Of a DNA stretch of 6,574 bases, positions 1 through 5,274 are shown one piece after another (positions within the stretch are counted from its first letter, which is position 1; every line of letters begins with the position of its first letter). The position numbers and the translations under genes were made by a program. Where the stretch lies: NCBI GenBank assembly GCA_903934195.1, contig CAIZMV010000018.1, forward strand, positions 1 to 6,574, written 5' to 3'. Below the pieces are notes generated by a model. That model was given only the letters and a program-made list of their open reading frames with translations, made no database searches and was not told the origin of the DNA. This DNA is from an uncultured Acidimicrobiaceae bacterium. Its GTDB lineage: Bacteria > Actinomycetota > Acidimicrobiia > Acidimicrobiales > Ilumatobacteraceae.

Positions 1-117
1 CCTCGCGTACTTGGTGGTCTTGGTGTCGCAGTTCTATCCACTAGCCAAGGTCTTATGACCGACCGTGAAGCGCGTAAGCGCAAGGTCGGCGGCGAAGTCC
101 TGTGCTTCGTGTGGTGA
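1..117 (+). CDS. rpsH: 30S ribosomal protein S8, C-terminal end (partial)
   Basis: Frame 1 is open from the window edge and encodes 38 residues before TGA. They run from PRVLGGLGVAVLSTSQGLMT to an end reading GGEVLCFVW, which is the strongly conserved C-terminus of S8. The SQGLMTDREAR segment is the family's RNA-binding signature near the end of the protein. S8 binds 16S rRNA helix 21 early in assembly of the small-subunit platform. In Escherichia coli it also represses spc-operon translation by binding the rplE mRNA region; no such site can be judged here because the upstream operon lies outside the window. The 5' part of the gene is missing only because of the window edge. rplF follows after 26 nt, consistent with the spc operon. 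Confidence 0.96.
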   Translation, partial: PRVLGGLGVAVLSTSQGLMTDREARKRKVGGEVLCFVW

Positions 118-143
118 GCCTGGGACGAAAGTAGGAAACGAAT

Positions 144-683
144 ATGTCACGAATTGGTAAAGCTCCCATCACCGTTCCATCCGGCGTCGATGTAACCATT
201 GCTGGTCGCACCGTCACTGTAAAAGGACCAAAGGGAACACTCGCACGCGATATTCCTGGTGAAATTGTTGTCCGTAAAGAAGACACCACCATCTTTGTTG
301 AGCGTCCAAACGACGAGCGTCAGAACCGTGCACTCCACGGTTTGTCACGCACGCTCGTTAGCAACATGGTTGTTGGCGTCACCGAAGGTTTTGCAAAAGA
401 ACTTGAAATCGTTGGCGTGGGTTACCGCGCTGAAGCACAAGGCGCAAACTTGCGTCTTGCACTTGGTTTCTCACACCCTGTCATCGTGCCAGCACCTGAA
501 GGAATCTCGTTTGAAATTCCTGTGCAGACACGAGTCATTGTGAAGGGCATCGACAAAGAACTTGTCGGTCAAGTTGCAGCAAACATCCGTTCCATCCGTA
601 AGCCAGAGCCATACAAGGGCAAAGGCGTGCGTTATCTCAATGAGCACATTCTCCGTAAGGCCGGCAAGACCGGCAAGAAGTGA
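144..683 (+). CDS. rplF: 50S ribosomal protein L6
   Basis: The 179-residue product has the usual L6 length. It begins MSRIGKAPITVPSGV and carries the two L6 alpha-beta repeats, with KGPKGTL near residues 27-33 and the diagnostic PEPYKGKGVRY motif at 154-164, then a lysine-rich tail (KAGKTGKK). L6 binds 23S rRNA domain VI beside the sarcin-ricin loop and supports factor binding on the large subunit. The ATG start is supported by homology from the first residue and by an AGGA-type ribosome binding site about 7 nt upstream. It sits between rpsH and rplR, its standard spc-operon position. The last codons contain a 9-bp tandem duplication that encodes the lysine/glycine tail. Confidence 0.98.
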   Translation: MSRIGKAPITVPSGVDVTIAGRTVTVKGPKGTLARDIPGEIVVRKEDTTIFVERPNDERQNRALHGLSRTLVSNMVVGVTEGFAKELEIVGVGYRAEAQGANLRLALGFSHPVIVPAPEGISFEIPVQTRVIVKGIDKELVGQVAANIRSIRKPEPYKGKGVRYLNEHILRKAGKTGKK

Positions 684-703
684 TTCGGTAGTAAGGATTC
701 ACC

Positions 704-1069
704 ATGGCAAATCTCTCAAGCATTCGTCGCGAGTCACGACTTCGTCGTCATCGTCGTGTACGCAAAAAGATCTACGGCACAGCAACACGTCCGCGTCTTG
801 CAGTGCACCGCACAAACAAGCACTTCAGCATGCAACTCATCGATGATGATCTCGGTCACACAATCGCTGCAGCATCATCTGTTGAAGGCGACCTTCGCAG
901 CGCAAGCGGCGCAACTGTTGCCGCAGCTACAAAAGTCGGACAATTAATCGCACAACGCGCTAAGGCAGCCGGAATCTCATCGGTCGTTTATGACCGCGGT
1001 GGTTACGCCTACCACGGCCGTGTTGCCGCAGCAGCGCAAGCAGCTCGTGACGCAGGACTGGAGTTCTAA
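704..1069 (+). CDS. rplR: 50S ribosomal protein L18
   Basis: The product has 121 residues, typical for bacterial L18. After an arginine-rich N-terminus (residues 8-22) come RPRLAVHRTNKH (29-40), DRGGYAYHGRV (97-107) and the near-invariant end GLEF. L18 binds 5S rRNA and, with L5, docks it into the central protuberance of the large subunit. A TAAGGA ribosome binding site lies 6 nt before the ATG. The TAA stop shares its last A with the ATG of rpsE (TAATG), so translation of the two genes is probably coupled. Nothing unusual is seen in the protein. Confidence 0.98.
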   Translation: MANLSSIRRESRLRRHRRVRKKIYGTATRPRLAVHRTNKHFSMQLIDDDLGHTIAAASSVEGDLRSASGATVAAATKVGQLIAQRAKAAGISSVVYDRGGYAYHGRVAAAAQAARDAGLEF

Positions 1070-1659
1070 TGAGTAACTCATACTCAAACAACGCAAATCC
1101 ATCAACACCCCCAGAGCCAGGCGCACTTCGTGAATCACGCGTGATTCACATCAACCGTGTTGCAAAGGTTGTTAAGGGCGGACGTCGTTTCTCTTTCACA
1201 GCACTTGTTGTTGTGGGTGATGGCAATGGCCGTGTTGGTCTCGGATACGGAAAGGCAAAGGAAGTTCCTTTGGCAATCCAAAAAGGTACTGAAGAAGCAA
1301 AGAAGAGCATGTTTGATGTTGCCCTCGCCGGCACAACAATCATCCACCCAATTCTCGGAATCTCCGGAGCTGGTCGCGTTCTTTTGAAGCCTGCGGCTCC
1401 AGGTACCGGTGTTATCGCCGGTGGTGCAGCTCGAATCATTCTTGAAGAAGCTGGCGTGCACGACGTGCTCGCTAAGTCACTTGGTTCTGCGAACGCAATC
1501 AACGTTGCTCGCGCAACCATTGACGGTCTTCGTGAACTACAGCGTCCTGACGAAGTAGCAAAGCGTCGCGGCATTCCTGCCGAGACTTTTGTTCCTAAGG
1601 GATTACTGAAGGCATACAACGAGCGCAAGAAAGCACTCGCTGCTGGAGAGGCACATTAA
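1069..1659 (+). CDS. rpsE: 30S ribosomal protein S5
   Basis: The product has 196 residues, longer than the E. coli protein (about 167). Residues 1-22 form a Ser/Asn/Pro-rich, probably disordered tail. The double-stranded RNA-binding-type domain follows: VIHINRVAKVVKGGRRFSF at 25-43, then VVGDGNGRVGLGYGKAKEVP at 48-67. The C-terminal domain includes GTGVIAGGAAR at 112-122. S5 acts in 30S assembly, decoding fidelity and the mRNA-entry helicase function. The loop around residues 30-38 corresponds to the region linked to spectinomycin resistance in other bacteria, and it looks ordinary here. The start overlaps the rplR stop by one base, with a GGAG box inside rplR about 6 nt upstream. A perfect 20-bp palindrome overlaps codons 21-27 (see the separate entry). 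Confidence 0.98.
   Translation: MSNSYSNNANPSTPPEPGALRESRVIHINRVAKVVKGGRRFSFTALVVVGDGNGRVGLGYGKAKEVPLAIQKGTEEAKKSMFDVALAGTTIIHPILGISGAGRVLLKPAAPGTGVIAGGAARIILEEAGVHDVLAKSLGSANAINVARATIDGLRELQRPDEVAKRRGIPAETFVPKGLLKAYNERKKALAAGEAH
1130..1149. repeat. Perfect 20-bp palindrome inside rpsE
   Basis: GTGAATCACGCGTGATTCAC equals its own reverse complement over all 20 bases, and symmetry stops at the next base on each side. It lies about 60 nt after the rpsE start, where the variable tail meets the conserved domain, and encodes part of RESRVIH. As RNA it could form an 8-bp stem (GTGAATCA with TGATTCAC) closed by a CGCG tetraloop. As DNA it has the form of a site for a dimeric regulator. The sequence shows the symmetry directly; any function is inference. 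Coding constraint could account for some of the bases but does not require the symmetry. Confidence 0.6.
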
Positions 1660-1661
1660 TC

Positions 1662-1850
1662 ATGGCTGAGAAAACTCTTACCGTTACGTTGAAGCGTTCA
1701 AAGATTGGCGCAAAGCCAAAATCTGTTGGCACACTTCGCGCACTCGGTCTCACCAAAATTGGTGACACCAACACTCTTCCCGATCGTCCGGAAATTCGCG
1801 GCATGATTGCCCGAGTTCCTCACCTCATTGAAGTCAAGGAGAACAACTGA
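1662..1850 (+). CDS. rpmD: 50S ribosomal protein L30
   Basis: This short gene encodes 62 residues, the normal size for bacterial L30. The N-terminal strand TLTVTLKRSKIG is followed by the family signature region TLRALGLTKIGDTNTLPD (residues 24-41) and a C-terminal strand RVPHLIEVKE. L30 is a small single-domain protein of the 50S subunit that contacts 23S rRNA. The ATG lies 2 nt after the rpsE stop. Purine-rich GGAGAGG inside the rpsE end can serve as ribosome binding site, though at about 10-13 nt it is slightly distant, so coupling to rpsE is likely. rpmD is absent from some bacterial groups, so its presence is mildly informative. Confidence 0.97.
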   Translation: MAEKTLTVTLKRSKIGAKPKSVGTLRALGLTKIGDTNTLPDRPEIRGMIARVPHLIEVKENN

Positions 1851-1852
1851 TC

Positions 1853-2344
1853 ATGCGCGTCGATGAACTTGCACCAGCACCAGGAAGTAACCACCGCGCA
1901 AAGCGCAAAGGTCGTGGTACCGGCGGTAAGGGCGGTAAAACTGCCGGCCGTGGTACCAAAGGTCAGAACGCACGTGGTCGCGGCAAGGTAGCTCGCGGTT
2001 TCGAAGGTGGTCAGACACCAATGAGCCAGCGTCTTCCAAAGTTGAAGGGCTTCAATAACCCATTCCGCGTGGAGTATTACGCCGTCAACCTTGATGCACT
2101 CACTGATATCGGTCTTGCAGAAGTCACTCCTGAAATCCTTATGGCAAAGGGTGTGGCTCACAAGGGAACATTGGTCAAGGTTCTTGGCCGTGGAACATTG
2201 TCAATTCCAGTCAAGGTCTCTGCTCATGCAGTCTCGAAGTCAGCGGAAGCTGCCATTCTTGCTGCGGGTGGTTCTGTGACTATTCTGCCTTTGCCACACA
2301 AAATCCGTCCTCCGGCTAAGGGCAACCAGTTCACCAACCGCTAA
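1853..2344 (+). CDS. rplO: 50S ribosomal protein L15
   Basis: The 163-residue product is slightly longer than E. coli L15 (144). The N-terminal third is a Gly/Arg/Lys-rich extension (residues 13-52, with repeated GGKGG and GRGTKGQNARGRG) that threads into 23S rRNA. It is followed by GGQTPMSQRLPKLKGFNNPF (52-71) and the globular domain with VKVLGRGTL (108-116) and the SKSAEAAILAAGGSV segment (128-142), the usual L15 signature region. L15 is a late-assembly 50S protein. AAGGAG ends 11 nt before the ATG, inside the rpmD tail, and the two genes are only 2 nt apart. Glycine codons make this 5' region GC-rich and able to form hairpins, which I attribute to composition. Confidence 0.98.
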   Translation: MRVDELAPAPGSNHRAKRKGRGTGGKGGKTAGRGTKGQNARGRGKVARGFEGGQTPMSQRLPKLKGFNNPFRVEYYAVNLDALTDIGLAEVTPEILMAKGVAHKGTLVKVLGRGTLSIPVKVSAHAVSKSAEAAILAAGGSVTILPLPHKIRPPAKGNQFTNR

Positions 2345-2354
2345 CCGTCGTCGC

Positions 2355-2367
2355 AGCAGTTACTGCT
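2355..2367 (+). other. Small hairpin in the rplO-secY gap
   Basis: AGCAG and CTGCT form a 5-bp stem with a TTA loop, and CG/CG can extend it by 2 bp if one C bulges. No T-run follows, so it is not a convincing intrinsic terminator. It ends 10 nt before the secY ribosome binding site and could be an mRNA-processing or stability element, or chance. The rest of this 45-nt gap shows only the ribosome binding site. Confidence 0.25.
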
Positions 2368-2377
2368 CGATTTCGAT

Positions 2378-2383
2378 AAGGAG
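2378..2383 (+). promoter_or_regulatory. secY ribosome binding site
   Basis: A perfect AAGGAG box lies 6 nt before a GTG codon. It fixes GTG as the secY start, because the encoded protein then begins MFSNLKNIFKVEDLRKK, which has the expected SecY N-terminus. No competing in-frame ATG precedes it. Confidence 0.85.
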
Positions 2384-2389
2384 TACTAC

Positions 2390-3709
2390 GTGTTTTCTAA
2401 CCTGAAGAACATCTTCAAGGTAGAAGATCTTCGCAAGAAGGTGTTTTTCACCCTTGTCATGATCATGGTCTATCGGTTTGGCTCGTCGCTTCGCGTTCCC
2501 GGCATTGATGCAAGTGCCGTTGCGCAGTTGCGTGAAGCCTCGAAATCACAAGGTGCTCTCGGGTTCTTGAACTTGTTCTCTGGTGGAGCCTTCGGTTCTT
2601 TCTCTATTTTCGCGCTCGGCATCATGCCGTACATCACTGCCAGCATCATCATGCAGGTGCTGAATGTTGTGATTCCAAAATTGCAGGAATGGCAAGAGAT
2701 GGGTGCTGTTGGTCAGCGCAAAATCACTCAGTGGACTCGTTACGTTGCAATTGCTATTGCACTGTTGCAAGGTTCCGGACTCACGTTTATTTTCGGACAA
2801 GGAAATGGTTCTGCGTTCTTTGGTGCAGCAGCGCAAGCACCAGACGTTGTACTTCTTGATCCATTCATGCCGCGTGCATTGCTAGTTATCCCAACACTGG
2901 TTGCTGGTACAGCAATGTTGATGTGGGTTGGAGAACTCATCAGTCAGCGAGGCATTTCAAATGGAATGTCCGTCATCATTTTCTCTTCCATCGTGGCGGG
3001 CTTGCCATATAGCTACTACTCAATTTTGCAAAGCAAGAAGTTCATCGTGTTCGGATTGCTCGTGATTGTTTCTCTCGCAATTTTGGCAGCGGTTGTTCGT
3101 GTCGAATTAGGGCAGCGGCGAATTCCCGTTCAATTTGCCAAGCGAGTCGTTGGTCGCAATATGACTGGCGGACAAAGCACGTACATTCCGTTGAAAGTCA
3201 ACCAAGCTGGCGTTGTTCCCATCATCTTTGCTTCGTCGGTTTTGTTGTTGCCAGTGTTGCTGTCAAACGTCCTAGGTAGTGCTGAAGGCTGGCGCGGTTC
3301 CATTGCAAGTTTCGTCAATGATTACTTGGTGAATAGCCAAAACATGGTCTATATCGTCGGCTTCTTTTTGCTCATTGTTGCTTTCGCATATTTCTACAAC
3401 TCCATTGCATTCGACCCAATTCGTCAGGCCGATCAGTTGCGCAAACAGGGTGGTTTCATTCCTGGTATTCGCCCGGGTCAGCAGACAGAGCGTTACTTGT
3501 CGAAAGCTGTTAACCGCATCACATTGCCAGGTGCATTGTTTGTTGCGTTCATTGCAATCTTGCCGTACATCATTTTGTGGGTCGGAGATGTCCAATCGTT
3601 CCCATTTGCCGGAACCACTGTGTTGATTGCTGTCGGTGTCGCACTTGAATTGATGCGTCAGATTGATAGTCAATTAATGCTGCGCAACTATGAGGGTTTC
3701 TTGAAGTGA
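2390..3709 (+). CDS. secY: Protein translocase subunit SecY
   Basis: The 439-residue integral membrane protein matches SecY in length and architecture. Ten hydrophobic segments can be placed near residues 18-36, 72-92, 117-136, 161-181, 190-210, 217-238, 272-293, 318-340, 378-398 and 404-425. The plug and second-helix signature FSIFALGIMPYITASIIMQ is at 71-89. The cytosolic loop with RRIPVQFAKR (243-252) precedes YIPLKVNQAGVVPIIFASS (265-283). The large SecA/ribosome-binding loop contains KQGGFIPGIRPGQQTERYL (352-370). SecY forms the protein-conducting channel with SecE and SecG in the cytoplasmic membrane and works with SecA or translating ribosomes. It starts at GTG behind a strong ribosome binding site. 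Its place after rplO and before adk is the classic spc arrangement. Confidence 0.98.
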   Translation: MFSNLKNIFKVEDLRKKVFFTLVMIMVYRFGSSLRVPGIDASAVAQLREASKSQGALGFLNLFSGGAFGSFSIFALGIMPYITASIIMQVLNVVIPKLQEWQEMGAVGQRKITQWTRYVAIAIALLQGSGLTFIFGQGNGSAFFGAAAQAPDVVLLDPFMPRALLVIPTLVAGTAMLMWVGELISQRGISNGMSVIIFSSIVAGLPYSYYSILQSKKFIVFGLLVIVSLAILAAVVRVELGQRRIPVQFAKRVVGRNMTGGQSTYIPLKVNQAGVVPIIFASSVLLLPVLLSNVLGSAEGWRGSIASFVNDYLVNSQNMVYIVGFFLLIVAFAYFYNSIAFDPIRQADQLRKQGGFIPGIRPGQQTERYLSKAVNRITLPGALFVAFIAILPYIILWVGDVQSFPFAGTTVLIAVGVALELMRQIDSQLMLRNYEGFLK

Positions 3710-3732
3710 CCGCCGGCCCTTTTGGGTGGTGG
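3710..3732 (+). terminator. Hairpin directly after the secY stop, possible weak terminator or attenuator
   Basis: Starting at the base after TGA, CCGCC-G-GCCC pairs with GGGTGGTGG around a TTTT loop. This gives 9 bp including two G-U pairs and one bulged G. Only TTT follows, so a fully efficient intrinsic terminator is doubtful. It could reduce read-through into adk or protect the 3' end of the upstream message. Structure was judged by eye and no energy was calculated. Confidence 0.4.
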
Positions 3733-3733
3733 T

Positions 3734-3749
3734 TTGCCCTCGTGGGTAA
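3734..3749 (+). other. Second small hairpin just before the adk ribosome binding site
   Basis: TTGCCC pairs with GGGTAA around a TCGT loop (6 bp with one G-U), beginning two bases after the preceding hairpin and ending two bases before the AGAGG box of adk. The two structures fill nearly the whole 52-nt gap. Its closeness to the ribosome binding site suggests a possible effect on adk translation, but this is inference from pairing alone. Confidence 0.3.
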
Positions 3750-3761
3750 TCAGAGGTATTT

Positions 3762-4418
3762 ATGATTCCTGGCGCACGGTTGGTGCTGTTAGGCCGTCAA
3801 GGCTCGGGTAAAGGGACGCAATGCGTTCGCTTGTCTCGTCACTTTGTAGTGCCGCATATTTCCACGGGTGACATGTTGCGTGCTGCAGTACGTGAAGGAA
3901 CCGAACTCGGAAAGATGGCAAAGGCCATTATCGATGCCGGTGGCTTGGTCGGTGACGACATCATGGTCGGATTGGTCAGTGAGCGCCTCACAGAAGACGA
4001 CGCCCGCGTTCGCGGATACATTCTCGACGGATTCCCGCGGACCGTCTCTCAGGCCGAATCACTCGACAAGGCAACAGCTAGTCGCCCGCTCGATTTGGCA
4101 ATTGACCTCGTTGTTCCCCGTGAACTGGTCCTTGATCGTCTCTCTTTGCGCCGTGTGTGTCGCGACTGTGGCACCAACTATCAGGCAACTGACCACACGA
4201 ATAGCCAATGGAGTTGTGACAACTGCGGGGGAGACGTGGTGCAGCGCGACGACGACACCCCAGACGCCATCAATCGCCGACTTGACCTCTATGAGTCCCA
4301 AACCGAGCCACTCATCGACTTTTATGGCAAAACTGGCCGTTTGGCCCAAATCGATGGTGTCGGAACCCCCGAAGAAGTCTTCCTTCGCCTCACAGCTGCA
4401 GTCGAACAAATACGGTAA
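3762..4418 (+). CDS. adk: Adenylate kinase, zinc-finger LID type
   Basis: The 218-residue enzyme interconverts ATP + AMP and 2 ADP in the cytosol. The Walker A loop is GRQGSGKGT (residues 11-19), with RQ where many homologues have PP. AMP-site elements are STGDMLR (34-40) and GYILDGFPRT (85-94). The LID has CRDC (133-136) and CDNC (152-155), four cysteines expected to bind structural zinc, followed by QRDDDT (161-166) and the catalytic-region RR of NRRLDLY (171-177). Length fits the long-LID bacterial form. The segment before the zinc finger reads RLSLRRVC where family members usually have a Gly at the Leu (129). AGAGG lies 5 nt before the ATG. An internal TTG at codon 7 is a less likely start. 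secY precedes it, as in most spc operons; map does not follow. Confidence 0.97.
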   Translation: MIPGARLVLLGRQGSGKGTQCVRLSRHFVVPHISTGDMLRAAVREGTELGKMAKAIIDAGGLVGDDIMVGLVSERLTEDDARVRGYILDGFPRTVSQAESLDKATASRPLDLAIDLVVPRELVLDRLSLRRVCRDCGTNYQATDHTNSQWSCDNCGGDVVQRDDDTPDAINRRLDLYESQTEPLIDFYGKTGRLAQIDGVGTPEEVFLRLTAAVEQIR

Positions 4419-4425
4419 TCGGCAC

Positions 4426-4454
4426 TTGGTGTGCGGCAGATGCGCCGATAGCAT
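4426..4454 (+). promoter_or_regulatory. Candidate promoter for infA and the alpha operon
   Basis: TTGGTG and TAGCAT are separated by 17 bases, beginning 8 bases after the adk stop. They match the bacterial housekeeping consensus at TTG in the -35 element and at TA and AT in the -10 element. Initiation would fall near 4461, at the foot of the leader hairpin. A second arrangement, TTGTCA (4454-4459) with TGCTAG (4479-4484) at 19-bp spacing, overlaps it and has a better -35 but a poorer -10. Either would separate expression of infA and downstream genes from secY-adk. This is a by-eye match only. Confidence 0.35.
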
Positions 4455-4461
4455 TGTCACT

Positions 4462-4491
4462 CGCCCCTATTGCAAGTCTGCTAGAGGGGCG
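4462..4491 (+). promoter_or_regulatory. GC-rich leader hairpin upstream of infA
   Basis: CGCCCCT (4462-4468) pairs perfectly with AGGGGCG (4485-4491). Inside, an ATT/TAG internal loop leads to a GCA/TGC stem capped by AGTC. The 7-bp outer stem has six G-C pairs. No T-run follows, so it does not look like an intrinsic terminator for adk. It ends 17 nt before the infA ribosome binding site and would form the 5' leader if the promoter just upstream is used. I do not recognise it as a described RNA family. Confidence 0.45.
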
Positions 4492-4508
4492 CCCTGTCCC
4501 AACTAACT

Positions 4509-4514
4509 AAGGAG
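4509..4514 (+). promoter_or_regulatory. infA ribosome binding site, deciding a CTG start
   Basis: A perfect AAGGAG lies exactly 6 nt before CTG at 4521, the spacing also seen for the strong site of secY. The downstream GTG at 4548 has no comparable site at a usable distance. GGAG can also pair weakly with CTCT (4519-4522), which covers the first two bases of the CTG, giving a small 4-bp hairpin over the initiation region. Confidence 0.8.
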
Positions 4515-4520
4515 TCCACT

Positions 4521-4745
4521 CTGGCTCAGCCGAAAGAAGATGCGATCGTGCTCGAAGGCACGATTCTTGAATCCCTACCTAACGCAATGTTTCGTGTGGA
4601 ATTAGAGAACGGCCACAAAGTGTTGGCGCATATCTCCGGAAAAATGCGTATGCACTACATCCGTATTCTTCCGGGCGACAAAGTCCAAGTGGAACTCACC
4701 CCATACGACCTCACCCGAGGTCGAATTACATACAGGTTTAAGTGA
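4521..4745 (+). CDS. infA: Translation initiation factor IF-1, CTG start
   Basis: Read from CTG, the product is 74 residues: it begins MAQPKEDAIVLEGTILESLP and ends GRITYRFK, with LPNAMFRVELENGHKVLAHI and KMRMHYIRILPGDKV between. This is a full S1-like OB-fold and close to the usual 72-73 residues. IF-1 binds the 30S A site and works with IF-2 and IF-3 in initiation. The start is chosen because the first ten residues match the conserved IF-1 N-terminus and AAGGAG is 6 nt upstream. An in-frame TAG at 4482 precedes it, and no ATG, GTG or TTG occurs in frame between that stop and CTG. The next usable codon, GTG at 4548, would remove nine residues including part of the first strand. CTG initiation is rare. 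map, often found just upstream in Actinobacteria, is absent. Confidence 0.93.
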   Translation: MAQPKEDAIVLEGTILESLPNAMFRVELENGHKVLAHISGKMRMHYIRILPGDKVQVELTPYDLTRGRITYRFK

Positions 4746-4752
4746 GAACGCA

Positions 4753-4866
4753 ATGAAAGTACGCACAAGCGTCAAAAAAATTTGTGAGAAGTGCAGCATC
4801 ATTCGTCGCCATGGGCGAGTACGAGTGATCTGCGAAAACCCCCGGCACAAGCAGCGCCAGGGCTAG
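4753..4866 (+). CDS. rpmJ: 50S ribosomal protein L36, zinc-binding form
   Basis: This is a 37-residue gene, exactly the usual L36 size. It begins MKVRTSVKKICEKC and ends NPRHKQRQG. Cys11, Cys14, Cys27 and His32 form the C-x2-C-x12-C-x4-H zinc ribbon of the C+ form. L36 is a small, very basic protein of the 50S subunit that contacts 23S rRNA. The ATG is 7 nt after the infA stop, and the AGTGAG overlapping that stop may act as a weak ribosome binding site, so coupling to infA is likely. infA-rpmJ-rpsM is a standard order. Confidence 0.97.
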   Translation: MKVRTSVKKICEKCSIIRRHGRVRVICENPRHKQRQG

Positions 4867-4892
4867 AGAGTCAACGAAGGACACGTAAACAC

Positions 4893-5270
4893 ATGGCACG
4901 TATTGTTGGAGTCGACATCCCACGCGAAAAGCGTTTGGAAATTTCGTTGACATATATCTTTGGCATCGGTCGCTCGACCGCGCAGAAAATTTGTGAGGCC
5001 ACAGGCCTTGACAAGAACACTCGCGTTCGCGATCTCACAGAAGATGAAGTCAACCGCATCCGCGGTTGGGTTGATCAGAACATCACCGTTGAAGGTGACC
5101 TGCGCCGCGATGTGCAGCAGGACATCAAGCGCAAGATCGAAATCGGATGCCTCCAAGGTATTCGTCACCGTAAGGGACTTCCTGTTCGTGGACAGCGCAC
5201 GCATACCAATGCACGCACACGTAAGGGACCTAAGAAGACCGTAGCTAACAAGAAAAAGGCAGTGAGATAA
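4893..5270 (+). CDS. rpsM: 30S ribosomal protein S13
   Basis: The product is 125 residues, beginning MARIVGVDIPREKRLEISLTY. It carries the helix-two-turn-helix region FGIGRSTAQKIC (23-34), EGDLRR (67-72) and the C-terminal signature IGCLQGIRHRKGLPVRGQRT (84-103), followed by a lysine/arginine-rich tail that reaches toward the P-site tRNA. S13 sits at the head of the 30S subunit and forms intersubunit bridges with the 50S. The reading frame stays open upstream to an ATG at 4791 inside rpmJ, but those 34 extra residues have no family match. The chosen ATG is preceded by GAAGGA at 11 nt. It opens the alpha operon proper. Confidence 0.97.
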   Translation: MARIVGVDIPREKRLEISLTYIFGIGRSTAQKICEATGLDKNTRVRDLTEDEVNRIRGWVDQNITVEGDLRRDVQQDIKRKIEIGCLQGIRHRKGLPVRGQRTHTNARTRKGPKKTVANKKKAVR

Positions 5271-5274
5271 CACC

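Noticed and set aside
661..678. Two adjacent copies of CCGGCAAGA at the end of rplF.
   Set aside because: They encode the lysine/glycine-rich tail of L6, which is low-complexity in this family; a simple local duplication or codon repetition explains it.
1146..1628. A 160-codon open frame on the minus strand opposite rpsE.
   Set aside because: It is antisense to a highly conserved gene with no recognisable domain; the base composition of rpsE codons explains the open frame.
1916..1957. GGTACC occurs twice and the segment can fold into a multi-part hairpin in early rplO.
   Set aside because: The region encodes the Gly/Arg-rich L15 extension with RGT used twice; repeated glycine codons produce such pairing by composition.
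2457..2466. CATGATCATG, a 10-bp palindrome in secY.
   Set aside because: Several palindromes of this length are expected by chance in a window this size, and it lies within a conserved membrane-segment coding region.
3868..4506. A 212-codon open frame on the plus strand overlapping adk.
   Set aside because: It is out of frame with a clearly functional adk and its protein resembles nothing known; it is a shadow of the adk coding sequence.
4791..4892. Possible 34-residue N-terminal extension of S13 from an upstream in-frame ATG.
   Set aside because: The extension overlaps rpmJ and has no family similarity, while MARIVGVDIP at 4893 is the standard S13 start.
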